Source of the DNA: Halorubrum persicum
Lineage (GTDB): Archaea; Halobacteriota; Halobacteria; Halobacteriales; Haloferacaceae
Direction of reading: 5' to 3'
Length of the DNA stretch: 53,075 nt
Assembly (NCBI RefSeq): GCF_002727125.1
Contig: NZ_NHOA01000134.1
Location: 1-53,075, forward strand
The translations under genes were made by a program, and so were the position numbers. Positions 16,304-25,544 of the stretch are shown one piece after another. Below the pieces are notes generated by a model. It did not search any database. It was not told where the DNA came from and was given only the letters and a program-made list of their open reading frames with translations. Position 1 is the first letter of the stretch; the number at the start of each line of letters is the position of its first letter.

Positions 16304-17611
16304 CTACAGCCCGTACTGCTCCCGTGCCGCGTCGCCGAGGCCGCGCTCGTCGAGCAGATCGAGCGGCGCCAGCAGATCGAGTTGGACGACGCCCGGGAGC
16401 CGGCCGATCTGGACGCCGCCGGTGAACGTGCACCGGGCGCGGATCTCGCCCTCGCTCATGTCGAGCAGCCGTCCCGCGCGGTCGAAGGCGTTCTGCGTGG
16501 CGTCGTTGACGGTGGCGCCGGAGCCGACGACCTGGATCGGGGCCATGTCGTCCTCGACGTCGACGCCGTGGTCCGCGCCGAGGTCGCGGCCGGCCTCGCG
16601 CTCCGCGTCGGTGTACGGCCGACTGATAAAGGGGAGGTCCTCCTCGTTCGGCAGGAGCACGGGGCCGTCGAGGTCGAGGCCCTCGATCACCTCCACGTCC
16701 ATGGTGACGGTGCCGCTCACGTCGGTCGTGTGGAGGGAGAGCTCGCCGTCGCCCTGGTTCGCGTGGAGATCGCCGACGTACACCCCGCCGCCGTCGATCG
16801 CCACGGGACAGATCAGCGTGGCGCCGGCGCGGACCTCCGGGATGTCCATGTGGCCGTCGGTGCGCTTCTCGAGGTCGGTCTCGGTCTCGACGCCGTAGTC
16901 GTGGTCGGCGCCGATGAGGTTCTGACCGAAGTCCCCCGCGTTGTGCGAGTCCGGCATCGTCACTGGGGGCGTCGTGCCGATGTTCCCGATGAAGGGGCGG
17001 AGGCGACCGAGCGTGCCGGGCATCCCGTCCGGCTCGTACAGCAGGATTGGGTGTTGCCGGGCGTTCTCGGGGATGTCCATCACGCGTTCGGCGTCGGTCG
17101 CGAGCGCGTGGGCGCCCTCCTTGTCGAGGGTGATGCCGACCGCGTTCTCGTGGTCGAAGGCGACCGTGTAGCCGTACTCGAAGCCGAACGAGGAGGCGTT
17201 GGCGCCGCACTCGGCGCAGCGGATCGCGTCCTCGCCGGTCCCCTCGACGACGGAGTCGGGCCACGTCGTCCCGCACTCCGGACAGCGGTGGTCGACGAAG
17301 GGGTCGTCGCCGAACGCCCCCTCGCGTTCCGCCATCGACCCGGTGCTCGTCGCCATGCTCGTCACCTCGACGTCGCGGATGTGAATCGCGATCGCGTCGC
17401 CGACCTCCGCGCCCTCGACCCGGATCGGGCGGGTCACCTCGTGGCCGCCGCGGAACGAGGGCGTGACCATCGGGCCCCAACACCCCGGCGGCGTGTACGT
17501 CTCCACCGTCCCGCCGTCCGCGACCGTTCCGGCCCACTCCTGATCGGGGCCGACGAGTCCGAGCGTGTACTGGTCGACGTACAGCTCCTCTTGAACGCCT
17601 TGTTGTGACAT
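16304..17611 (-). CDS. Acetamidase/formamidase family protein
   Basis: A 435-residue amidase of the FmdA/AmdA family, which hydrolyses short amides to ammonia and a carboxylate. The family pattern is seen in CWGPMVTPSFRGGHEVTRP, RPFIGNIGTTP, GVYVGDLHANQGDGELS and CTFTGGVQIG. An insertion near residues 109-140 carries two CxxC pairs (CPECGTTW and CAECG), a small zinc ribbon not needed in the basic fold. No amide transporter is adjacent. TTATTGG about 29 bases upstream supports the start. Confidence 0.9.
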   Translation of the reverse strand: MSQQGVQEELYVDQYTLGLVGPDQEWAGTVADGGTVETYTPPGCWGPMVTPSFRGGHEVTRPIRVEGAEVGDAIAIHIRDVEVTSMATSTGSMAEREGAFGDDPFVDHRCPECGTTWPDSVVEGTGEDAIRCAECGANASSFGFEYGYTVAFDHENAVGITLDKEGAHALATDAERVMDIPENARQHPILLYEPDGMPGTLGRLRPFIGNIGTTPPVTMPDSHNAGDFGQNLIGADHDYGVETETDLEKRTDGHMDIPEVRAGATLICPVAIDGGGVYVGDLHANQGDGELSLHTTDVSGTVTMDVEVIEGLDLDGPVLLPNEEDLPFISRPYTDAEREAGRDLGADHGVDVEDDMAPIQVVGSGATVNDATQNAFDRAGRLLDMSEGEIRARCTFTGGVQIGRLPGVVQLDLLAPLDLLDERGLGDAAREQYGL

Positions 17612-17719
17612 ACCATGGTGTAGTGCGGGCGTCTCGCCAATAACGCTACTGCTCGCGGACGGGCGTCGAGGGGCCGTTCGACTCGAGAGAGAGGCGTGAG
17701 GATGGAGGGCGCGCGCCGG

Positions 17720-20700
17720 TTACCAGGCGACCCGGCGCCCCAACACGAAGACGACGAGCGCGACGAGGAGCGCACCGAGGAACGCTTCGAGGCCGGCGAG
17801 CGCACGCGCGGTCGACCCCACGGGCTGGATGTCCCCGTAGCCAAGTGTGGTGAACGTCACCATGCTGAAGTACATGTTCTTCCCGAGGACGACCGCTCCC
17901 TCCGGCGTGAGGAGGTTCGGGAAGCCGTTTATCCCCTGCGTCGTGAGCCCGCTGCTGCCCGTCGTTCCCTCGGTCGTCGTGGTGTACAACACTCCCCAGA
18001 TGAACACGGTCACGGCGGAGACGTAGACCACGCGCCAGAGCCGCTCGCCGTACCCGCACGTCTGGTGAAGCACCTTATTCCCGATCCACTTGCCGAGCGC
18101 CCTGGTGCGGTTGACGGCCGACACGTCCTCCTCGCGGGTGAACGTGGCGCGCCAGTTCTTCCGCCGGCGGTACACCATCTCCTTGATGAAGAACTCCGCG
18201 GCGGCCTTGCGGTCGCCGAAGTCGCTCGCGCAGTTCTTCGCCTTCAGATACGTGTTCTCCAGCGTGGCCGGCGTGAACTGGCCTCGGTTCTTCGATCGGT
18301 GAGCCGCCTCCGAGGCGGCGAAGGTGTGGATCTCCCAGTTGTTCCGCGCGAGGTACGTCTTGTGGGCCGTGAAATCGAAGCCGCGGAAGTCGGTGTTACA
18401 GAATCGGAAGTGGTTGAACAGGCCGTGGGTGCAGTCGGTGTCGTCCAGCGTGATGTCGCAGACCTCCGCGTGCGTACAGTCGTAGAAGGCGTCCCCGTCT
18501 TCGGGCTGACCGAGCGTCCCGCCGCGCACGGCCGCGTTGCTCAGATCGACGAGCGTCTCCGACTCGTCGGGGCGGGGTCGGAAGACGACGGAGTGTGCGA
18601 ACTCCGCGTCGGTGAACGTGGCGTCTCGGGCGAACGTCGCGTGCCTGAAGTTCGCGTAGAGGAACGACGCCTTGTCGAAGTCGGCCGTCTGCCGGAACGT
18701 CGCCGCCTCGAAGCTGGCGTCGTCGTTGTGCATGTTCGCGCTCCCCTCGAACTCCGCCGACCGGAACGTCGCGTCGTCGTCGAACTCCGCGTCCGCGAAG
18801 GTGCTGTCCTTCTCGAAGCGAAGCTCGTCGAAGTGTGCCTCGCCCTCGAAGCGACAGCTGGAGAAGTCGGACTCCTCGAGGAACCGAGACCGAGAGAAGA
18901 TCGCCGACGCACCGAACCACGCGTTTCGGAAGGTCCCGTCGTCCTCGAAGACGGTGCGCTCGAACAGCGCCGTCCCCTCGAACTCCACCCCGGAGAAGTC
19001 GGCGACGCGGAACTCGGCGAGCTTGAAGTCGGCGCTGTCGCCGAACGTCGCCGCCTCGAAGTCCGCGTCGGTGACCGTGTGCGCGCCGCCCTGAAACTCG
19101 ACGCCGCGGAAGGTCGCTCCCTCCTCGAACGTCGACTCGACGAAGCTCGCGTCGCTCTCGAACCGGGCCTCGTCGACGGTGACGCCGGACTCGAACGCGA
19201 TGCCGTCGAAGGAGACCGGCTCGGTGAATCGCGTGAACGACAGGTCGACCGACTCCTCACACAGCGCGTCCTCGAAGCGGGCGCGGCCGAACAGCGACTC
19301 CCGGAACGACACGGCCCCCCGGAACCGGGCGTCGTCGAAGCCGGTCTGGCCGAACTCGATCTCCCGGAAGTCCGCTTCGTCGTCGAAGCGGGCCCCGGAG
19401 AACGCGGCGTCGTCGTCCTCGTGGTAGTCGCCGACGAACTCGACGCCGAGGAAGGAGACGGGGGCGCTGAACGCCGCGTCCTCGAAGATGGCGTCGTCGT
19501 CGAACCGCGCCTCGGCGAACGTCGTCTCGCCTCGGAAGGCGGCGTCCCGGAACCCGCCCTCGCCGGCGAAGCGCGTCGCCTCGAAGTTCGCGGGGCGCTC
19601 GAAGACCGCCGCCTCGAAGTTCGCGTACTCGAACTCCGCGCGGTAGAAGTCGGCGTCGCCGCCGAAGGCGGCGTCGGCGAACGTCACGTCGTCGTCGCGG
19701 ACGTTGTCCCCGCCGTCGAACTCCGCGCCGCGGAAGCTGGCCCGACCGGTGAAGGCCGCGCCGTCGAAGGCGGCGTCGTCGTCGAAGCGACACTCGTCGA
19801 AGCTCGCCGCCGCCTCGAACGTCGCGTCCGCGAACGAGAGGTCGTCGTCGAAGCGCGACTCGTCGAAGACGGCGTCGCCGCCGAAGGAGACGCCCGAGAA
19901 GTCGCTGTAGCCGAACTGGGCGCCGAGGAAGTCGACGTCGTCGCCGAAGGCGGCGTCGGCGACGGAGAGGTCGTCGTCGTCGACGTTGTCGCCGCCCTGG
20001 AACTCGGCGCCCCGGAACGTCGCGGGCCCCGAAACCGTGACCGCCTCGAAGCTCGCGTCGTTCCGGAATCGGGCCTCGTCACAGGACAGCGACGCCAGCG
20101 TCGCGTCCGCGAAGCTGACCTCCTCTACGAAGCGCCCCTCGTCGAAGACGAGCTCGTCCGCGGCCGTCAGCCCCGCGAAGTCGGCGAAGCCGACGACCGC
20201 CCGTCGGAACGTCGTCGCCGCCTCGAACGTCGCGTCCGCGAACGAGAGGTCGTCGTCTTCGAGGTTGTCCCGCCCGCGGAACTCCGCGCCCGCGAACGTC
20301 GCCGGCCCCGCGAACGTCGCCCCCGCGAACGCGGTGTCGCCGTCGAAGCGGGCCTCGGCGAAGTCGGCGCGGCCACCGAACGCCGCCCGGTCGAACGCGG
20401 CGTCGCGGTCGAACGCGGCGGACGCGAACGTCGCCGTCGCCTCGAACGTCGCGTCCGCGAACTCCGCGTCGCCGCCGAACGCCGTTCGGTCGAACGTCGC
20501 GTCGGCGCCGAACTCGCAGCCGACGAAGTCCGCGTACCGAAAGGCGGCCTTCGCGAACGAGACGGGCGCGTCGAAGCGGGCGTTCTCGAAGCAGGCGTCG
20601 TCGTCTAAGAGGTTCGCGTCGCCGCGGAACTCGGCCCCGTCGAACGTCGCCGCGTCGTGAAATCGGGTCTCGCGGAGGGACGTGTCACCGTTGAACCGGA

Positions 20701-21244
20701 CCTCTCGGGCGTCGACTGGGCCCTCGAACGTCGTGCCGACGAGGTCGACATCGCCCTCGAAGACGGCGGCCGTGAGCGTCGCCTCGCCGCGAACGACGGC
20801 GCCGGAGAGGTCGACCGGCGCGTCGAACGCGGACTCCGTCCAGTCGATCGCCCCGATCTCTGCGCCCGTGAGGTCGATTCGCTGTTCGAACTCCGACGCG
20901 GTGAGATCGAGGGTGCCGGCCACCGTCGCGCCTCTGAGGTCGAGGGGGTGTTTGTCGGCGGCGGCGAGGATCTCGTGGCGGAGCGAGACGTCGCCGAACC
21001 GGGCCCCGAGGAGCTGTTTCGCGGTCTTCCCGCGCTCGCCCGCAACCTCCCTGAGCCGGTCGGCGACCGCGTCGTCGTCGACGCCGAGTTCGTCGCGGGC
21101 GTCGCTCGACAGGTGGAACACGCAGCGGTCCGCGCCGGCGTGAGCGTCGTGAGGACAGTGCCACACCTCGTCGATTCCGGTGTCGGCCATCCCCGTCGCG
21201 TCGTACTCGTCTGGATCGAATCGGTACGTACACCTCCCCTCCAT
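17720..21244 (-). CDS. Giant pentapeptide-repeat protein with C-terminal two-TM potassium channel domain
   Basis: A 1174-residue membrane protein. The N-terminus has a Cys/His cluster (CTYRF, VWHCPHDA, CVFHLS) that could bind zinc. Residues of about 95-900 are a very long run of pentapeptide repeats of A(D/T/S)F type, such as FADATFEA and FRGAEF, predicted to form a right-handed beta-helix. A helical, basic linker follows. The end is an ion channel pore: TM1 at about 1066-1087, pore loop with selectivity filter TLGYGD at 1133-1138, and TM2 at about 1147-1168. It should be a K+-selective channel with a huge cytosolic rod. AAATTAAA at 21279-21286 is the likely box A, leaving a short leader that contains a 12-bp palindrome. 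Confidence 0.9.
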   Translation of the reverse strand: MEGRCTYRFDPDEYDATGMADTGIDEVWHCPHDAHAGADRCVFHLSSDARDELGVDDDAVADRLREVAGERGKTAKQLLGARFGDVSLRHEILAAADKHPLDLRGATVAGTLDLTASEFEQRIDLTGAEIGAIDWTESAFDAPVDLSGAVVRGEATLTAAVFEGDVDLVGTTFEGPVDAREVRFNGDTSLRETRFHDAATFDGAEFRGDANLLDDDACFENARFDAPVSFAKAAFRYADFVGCEFGADATFDRTAFGGDAEFADATFEATATFASAAFDRDAAFDRAAFGGRADFAEARFDGDTAFAGATFAGPATFAGAEFRGRDNLEDDDLSFADATFEAATTFRRAVVGFADFAGLTAADELVFDEGRFVEEVSFADATLASLSCDEARFRNDASFEAVTVSGPATFRGAEFQGGDNVDDDDLSVADAAFGDDVDFLGAQFGYSDFSGVSFGGDAVFDESRFDDDLSFADATFEAAASFDECRFDDDAAFDGAAFTGRASFRGAEFDGGDNVRDDDVTFADAAFGGDADFYRAEFEYANFEAAVFERPANFEATRFAGEGGFRDAAFRGETTFAEARFDDDAIFEDAAFSAPVSFLGVEFVGDYHEDDDAAFSGARFDDEADFREIEFGQTGFDDARFRGAVSFRESLFGRARFEDALCEESVDLSFTRFTEPVSFDGIAFESGVTVDEARFESDASFVESTFEEGATFRGVEFQGGAHTVTDADFEAATFGDSADFKLAEFRVADFSGVEFEGTALFERTVFEDDGTFRNAWFGASAIFSRSRFLEESDFSSCRFEGEAHFDELRFEKDSTFADAEFDDDATFRSAEFEGSANMHNDDASFEAATFRQTADFDKASFLYANFRHATFARDATFTDAEFAHSVVFRPRPDESETLVDLSNAAVRGGTLGQPEDGDAFYDCTHAEVCDITLDDTDCTHGLFNHFRFCNTDFRGFDFTAHKTYLARNNWEIHTFAASEAAHRSKNRGQFTPATLENTYLKAKNCASDFGDRKAAAEFFIKEMVYRRRKNWRATFTREEDVSAVNRTRALGKWIGNKVLHQTCGYGERLWRVVYVSAVTVFIWGVLYTTTTEGTTGSSGLTTQGINGFPNLLTPEGAVVLGKNMYFSMVTFTTLGYGDIQPVGSTARALAGLEAFLGALLVALVVFVLGRRVAW

Positions 21245-21251
21245 CGGTATG

Positions 21252-21263
21252 TTGACAGGTCAA
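21252..21263. promoter_or_regulatory. Inverted repeat at the channel gene start
   Basis: TTGACAGGTCAA is a 5-2-5 perfect inverted repeat between the channel gene's box A and its ATG, where a bound protein would block initiation. It may be an operator; the divergent regulator gene at 21412 is the obvious candidate, by position only. Confidence 0.4.
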
Positions 21264-21293
21264 TGTGAAGACAGGGACTTTAATTTTGGTACT

Positions 21294-21313
21294 CGCCCGC
21301 ACGTTTGCGGGCG
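21294..21313. promoter_or_regulatory. 8-bp inverted repeat in the shared intergenic region
   Basis: CGCCCGCA and TGCGGGCG flank the 4-base loop CGTT. It lies just upstream of the channel gene's box A and about 65 bases upstream of the regulator's TTTTTACC box at 21380-21387. It could be a regulator-binding site or a hairpin. Confidence 0.4.
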
Positions 21314-21411
21314 GGCGCATCAGCACGGCCGCCGCCCCGCCGAACCCGGGTCGGGATCTGTCGGGGCGGTGAGGAGCCCTTTTTACCGCTCTCCCGCGTA
21401 CTCCCGTCCGT

Positions 21412-22341
21412 ATGCAGACCCACGTCGTGCCGGTCGGCTTCGACTACGACCGCATGATCGCCCCGCTCATCCGGGACCAGTTCGACGTCGACCGGGTGAT
21501 CCTCCTGGAGGGGACGGTCGGCAGCGAGGCCAACGTCGAGTACTCGCGCAACATCGCCCGGAAGCTCGAACAGGACTTCCGGAACCTGCTCGGCGCCAAG
21601 ACGGTCCGCGAGCAGTTGGACGACGTGTACGACTACGACGCCGCCTTCGAGCGCGCATACGACCTGATCAACGCGGAGCTCGACCGGGACGAGGGGGTCG
21701 GCGACTCCGACGAACGCGAGGTGTGGGTGAACCTCTGTTCGATGCCGCGTCCCGTCTCCTTCGCGTTCGCGACTGCGGCCCACTCGATCATGGTCGAGCG
21801 ACAGGACGACCGCGACCGGATCCACACCTACTACACCGCCCCGGAGAAGTACCTCGAGACCGAACTCGCCGAGGAGCTGCGGGCGAACCGCGACCTCCTG
21901 CAGGAGCTGGTCGAGGACGACGCGGTGGACGACGACCGCGTCGCCGACCGCCTCGCGAGCACCACCGACCTGCTCGCGGAGTTCGACGAGCGCGGCACCA
22001 CCATCGGCGCGAAGCGCATCGGCGACAGCCACGTGATCGAACTCCCGGTCGCCTCCTTCCAGAACGTCAAGCCGTTCGAGGAGCTCGTGCTGTTCACCCT
22101 CGGCGAGCACGGCGAGTTCGAGTCGGTGTCGGAGCTGGCCGAGACGCTCGCCGACGACCTCAACGAGGAGTACACCGACTCCTTCCGCTCGAAGGTGATC
22201 TACAACGTCGACCGGCTCGGCCCCGGCGGCAAGGGGTACATCGAGCGCGAGGAGCGCGGGAAGTCCTACCGGACCACGCTCTCTCGGATCGGCGAGCTCT
22301 GGGTCCGAGCGCACGCCGGCGAGGACCGGGACTTGGCGTGA
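21412..22341 (+). CDS. DUF6293 / HFX_2341-type CARF-like sensor with winged helix
   Basis: A 309-residue predicted transcriptional regulator. The N-terminal half (about 1-150) is Rossmann-like, starting THVVPVGFDYDRMIAPL and containing VWVNLCSMPRPVSFAFATAA, as in CARF-like sensor domains. The C-terminal part, from about 220, has a winged helix with ELVLFTLGEHGEFESVSELA and a wing ending GKSYRTTL. It probably binds a nucleotide or other ligand and DNA. It is divergent from the potassium channel gene across 167 bases with two inverted repeats, so channel control is plausible. TTTTTACC at 21380-21387 supports a leaderless start. Confidence 0.85.
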   Translation: MQTHVVPVGFDYDRMIAPLIRDQFDVDRVILLEGTVGSEANVEYSRNIARKLEQDFRNLLGAKTVREQLDDVYDYDAAFERAYDLINAELDRDEGVGDSDEREVWVNLCSMPRPVSFAFATAAHSIMVERQDDRDRIHTYYTAPEKYLETELAEELRANRDLLQELVEDDAVDDDRVADRLASTTDLLAEFDERGTTIGAKRIGDSHVIELPVASFQNVKPFEELVLFTLGEHGEFESVSELAETLADDLNEEYTDSFRSKVIYNVDRLGPGGKGYIEREERGKSYRTTLSRIGELWVRAHAGEDRDLA

Positions 22342-22459
22342 GCGACTGCCGGCGCCGATCGGTCGGGGAGGGGCGCGCCCGTCCGCGCGATCGCATCCAC
22401 CGCTCCGTCGGGTGTCGTGACCGCCCCGTTTTTATCCGTGGGACGGGGAGACACACGCG

Positions 22460-23887
22460 ATGACTCCGGCGCGGGACTCCGACGCGACAGACCGCGACGC
22501 CGCCGACCTCGACGGCGACTTCGGCTTCGCCGAGCCGTCGACCGATCAGTCGTTCGAGAACGCGCTGGCGAAGGCCCGCGACGGGAGCCGCCTCTCGGTC
22601 GACGACGCGATCGAACTGCTCGCCACGGGGACGGACGCGGACGGGATCGATCCGATCCGCAAAGAGCAGGTCCTCGAACTCGCCGATCGGCGGCGCCGAG
22701 AGACGGTCGGCGACGAGGTCACCTTCGTCGCCAACCTCAACAACAACGTCACGACCGCCTGCAACACGGGCTGTCTGTTCTGTAACTTCAAAGACTCCGC
22801 GCACGCCTTCGAGGCCGACAGCGACGCCGACCACGCGGGGTTCACCAAGACGCCCGCCGAATCCCGAGCGATCGTCGAGGACGCCCTCGACATGGGCGTC
22901 TACGAGGTGTGCTCGGTGTCGGGGCTCCACCCCGCGCTCGCGCTGAACGAGGAGCACCACGAGATCCTCCGGTCGTACGACGACCCCGAGAGCGCGGTGA
23001 ACTACAAGCCGCCCGCCCGGTACGCCACGGATCCGGGCACCTACCTCGAGCAGATCGAGGCGATGTCGGTCGGCGGGATCCACGTCCACTCGATGACCCC
23101 GGAAGAGGCGTATCACGCCGCCCGCGGCACCGACTGGGAGTACGAGACCGTCTACCGCGAGCTGGCCGACGCCGGCCTCGACTCCGCGCCCGGCACCGCC
23201 GCGGAGATCCTCGTCGACGAGGTCCGCGACGTGATCTGCCCGGGGAAGATCCGCACCGGCGACTGGGTCGACGCCATGGAGGGCGCGATGGCCGCCGGCC
23301 TCGACACCACCGCGACGATGATGTACGGTCACGTCGAGACGGTCGCCCACCGCGCGGAGCATCTGGGGGTGATCCGCGACCTCCAGGACCGCACCGGGCA
23401 GATTACGGAGTTCGTTCCGCTCTCCTTCATCCACCAGAACACACCACTCTACCGCCACGGCGTCGTCGAGTCGGGGCCGTCCCGCGACGAGGACGAACTG
23501 GTCGTCGCGGTCGCGCGCCTCTTCCTCGACAACGTCGACCACGTGCAGGCGTCGTGGGTGAAGTCGGGCGACGCCCACGGGTTGAAACTGCTTAACTGCG
23601 GCGCCGACGACTTCATGGGCACCATCCTCTCGGAGGAGATCACGAAACGCGCCGGCGGCGAGTACGGCGAATACCGCTCGTTCGACGACTACGTCGAGAT
23701 GATCACGGCGATCGGCCGCGTCCCGGTCGAGCGCTCCACCGACTACCGCAGCCGTCGCCGGATCGATCCCGACGACGGCCCCCACGGACCGCGGCTCGGT
23801 CCCCGCGCCGACGGCACGCCGATGCTCTCGGATCGGTCGAACGAAGGGCCGGCCCCCGACGGCGACTCCGCGAGCGCCGACGACTGA
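22460..23887 (+). CDS. cofH: 7,8-didemethyl-8-hydroxy-5-deazariboflavin synthase subunit 2 (CofH)
   Basis: A 475-residue radical SAM enzyme of coenzyme F420 synthesis. It joins tyrosine to the ribityl-diaminouracil precursor, and CofG then finishes the deazaflavin F0. The [4Fe-4S]/SAM motif is Cys101-x3-Cys105-x2-Cys108 in CNTGCLFCNF. GVYEVCSVSGLHP and MMYGHVETVAHRAEHL are typical of the subfamily. The N-terminal 40 residues and the last 50 are acidic haloarchaeal extensions. TTTTTATC at 22429-22436 gives a leaderless start. cofG is not in the window. Confidence 0.93.
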   Translation: MTPARDSDATDRDAADLDGDFGFAEPSTDQSFENALAKARDGSRLSVDDAIELLATGTDADGIDPIRKEQVLELADRRRRETVGDEVTFVANLNNNVTTACNTGCLFCNFKDSAHAFEADSDADHAGFTKTPAESRAIVEDALDMGVYEVCSVSGLHPALALNEEHHEILRSYDDPESAVNYKPPARYATDPGTYLEQIEAMSVGGIHVHSMTPEEAYHAARGTDWEYETVYRELADAGLDSAPGTAAEILVDEVRDVICPGKIRTGDWVDAMEGAMAAGLDTTATMMYGHVETVAHRAEHLGVIRDLQDRTGQITEFVPLSFIHQNTPLYRHGVVESGPSRDEDELVVAVARLFLDNVDHVQASWVKSGDAHGLKLLNCGADDFMGTILSEEITKRAGGEYGEYRSFDDYVEMITAIGRVPVERSTDYRSRRRIDPDDGPHGPRLGPRADGTPMLSDRSNEGPAPDGDSASADD

Positions 23888-23948
23888 CCCGGCCGGCGGG
23901 TCGGCGACCGGTACGGCTCCCAGCGAACGGGAACCACCGGAATACTCT

Positions 23949-23959
23949 TACCATTGGTA
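23949..23959. promoter_or_regulatory. Palindrome TACCATTGGTA before a winged-helix gene
   Basis: A 5-1-5 perfect inverted repeat lies between a weak box A (ATACTCTTA, 23942-23950) and the predicted start at 23978. The position suits an operator, possibly for autoregulation. Confidence 0.35.
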
Positions 23960-23977
23960 CACGTTAACAATCATAGA

Positions 23978-24295
23978 ATGCCCTCGTCAGACGCACCGGC
24001 TCCCGGATCGGAAAGCGACGCGCAGTCCGAGGAGGTTGACGGCGGGTCAGAGCGCCGGAGCGCCGCGCTCACCCGCACCGACGAGCGGGTGCTCGCGTAT
24101 CTCGACGACGCCGGCACCGACTACCCGGCGTTCGTCGCGAGCAACACGGGGCTGTACGTCGACCACGTCGAGTCGCGGCTGGACGCGCTCGACGCGTCGG
24201 GCCTCGTCGAGCAGGTGACAGGCGAGGAGGTCTTCCGGGTCACCGACGCCGGCCGCGACGCGCTGCGCGAGGACTGCGCGGCGTGGTCGGACTGA
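23978..24295 (+). CDS. Small winged-helix regulator (PhiH1-repressor-like)
   Basis: A 105-residue protein with an acidic, disordered 35-residue N-terminus. It is followed by a winged helix: LTRTDERVLAYLDDAGTDYP, GLYVDHVESRLDALDASGLV and FRVTDAGRDAL. This resembles the haloarchaeal PhiH1 repressor-like/MarR-like family. The target is unknown. The start at ATG 23978 is about 31 bases after a weak box A; the TTG eight codons upstream is less likely. It converges on hmgA. Confidence 0.8.
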   Translation: MPSSDAPAPGSESDAQSEEVDGGSERRSAALTRTDERVLAYLDDAGTDYPAFVASNTGLYVDHVESRLDALDASGLVEQVTGEEVFRVTDAGRDALREDCAAWSD

Positions 24296-24320
24296 CGGGA
24301 GCCGACCGGATTTCGCCGGG

Positions 24321-25544
24321 CTACCGCCCGAGATCCGCGTGCGCGGAGGAGAGGTGTCTGGAGCCGAGCGCCGCGAGGAGGGAGAGCTCGCCGGCGAGCG
24401 CGCCCACGGCGATCGCCTCCGCGAGCGCGTCGCCGTTGCTGCCGGCGGGGTCGCCGCCGCCGCGGACGCCGAGGACGTCGAGTCCCGCCGCCTGCGTCGG
24501 GAGCTTCGTCCCGCCGCCGACGGTCCCCACTTCGAGGCTCGCGAGCGACACGGAGAGGTACAGATCGCCGTCGGGCGTCGTCTCCGCGGTCGTGATCGCG
24601 TTCGCGCCCTCGACGACCTGCGCCTCGTCCTGTCCGGTGGCGAGGAACATCGCCGCGACCGCGTTGGCGACGTGGGCGTTGAAGCCGAGCCCGCCCGCCT
24701 TCGCGGAGCCGACGAGGTTCTTCCGCGTGTTGATCTCGGCGACCGACTCCGGCGTGGTGTGGAGCCGCTCCTCGACGACCTCGCGGGGGATCTCCACGTC
24801 GGCGCTCACGGAGCGCCCGCGCCCCTCGACGGCGTTGATCGCGGCCGGCTTCTTGTCCGAACAGAGGTTCCCGGAGAGCGCGACGAGCGAGGCGTCCGTC
24901 TCCGCTTCGATCGCGTCGCAGGCCTCGCGGGTCGCGATGGTGACCATGTTCATCCCCATCGCGTCCTTGGTGTCGTAGCGGAACCGCAGGAAGACGTTGT
25001 TGCCGACGACGTACGGCGTCACGTCGAGCAGCTCGCCGTGGCTCGTCGTCGACTCGGCGGCCTCGCGCAGCGTCGCCTCGTTGTCCCGGACCCACGAGAC
25101 GAGCGCTTCCGCCTCGGCCACGTCGGCGACCCGGAAGACCGGCGCGCGGGTCATCCCGCTCTTCGTCACGCGCGCGGTCGCCCCGCCGGCGTCGTTGACG
25201 ACCGAGCACCCCCGGTTGATCGAGGCGACCAGCGCGCCCTCCGTGGTCGCCATCGGGAGGTAGCGCTCGCCCGAGAGCGCGCCGCCGTCGACCGCGACCG
25301 GGCCCGCGACGCCCATCGGCACCTGCACGGCGCCGACCATGTTCTCGATGTTCGACCCGTGGGCGTCGGCGGCGTCGAACGCGTACTCCCCGAGGGCGTC
25401 GACGTCCGCGTCGGCCGTCTCGCCGACGAGACGGCGTCGGGCCGCCGCGGCGGTGTCGGCGTCGGCGTGCTCTTCGAGCTCGTGGAAGCGCACGTCGCCC
25501 TCGCGAACGCGGTCGGCGAGCGACGCGGGAGTTGGTTCGGTCAT
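24321..25544 (-). CDS. hmgA: Hydroxymethylglutaryl-CoA reductase (NADPH)
   Basis: It reduces HMG-CoA to mevalonate, the committed step of archaeal lipid and carotenoid synthesis and the target of statins. The 407-residue class I enzyme shows ENMVGAVQVPMGVAGP, catalytic Glu102 in ATTEGALVAS, Lys231/232 in CSDKKPAAIN, Asp306 in GQDEAQVVEG, and C-terminal His397 in GSRHLSSAH. There is no membrane domain, as usual in archaea. The gene appears to stand alone, convergent with the winged-helix gene and with its own weak box A near 25568-25576. Confidence 0.95.
   Translation of the reverse strand: MTEPTPASLADRVREGDVRFHELEEHADADTAAAARRRLVGETADADVDALGEYAFDAADAHGSNIENMVGAVQVPMGVAGPVAVDGGALSGERYLPMATTEGALVASINRGCSVVNDAGGATARVTKSGMTRAPVFRVADVAEAEALVSWVRDNEATLREAAESTTSHGELLDVTPYVVGNNVFLRFRYDTKDAMGMNMVTIATREACDAIEAETDASLVALSGNLCSDKKPAAINAVEGRGRSVSADVEIPREVVEERLHTTPESVAEINTRKNLVGSAKAGGLGFNAHVANAVAAMFLATGQDEAQVVEGANAITTAETTPDGDLYLSVSLASLEVGTVGGGTKLPTQAAGLDVLGVRGGGDPAGSNGDALAEAIAVGALAGELSLLAALGSRHLSSAHADLGR

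Noticed and set aside
17696..20608. 970-codon plus-strand open frame opposite the channel gene
   Set aside because: It is the mirror of the pentapeptide repeats (ERRL/EVGV-type low complexity) in stop-poor GC-rich DNA; the minus-strand protein has domains and a promoter.
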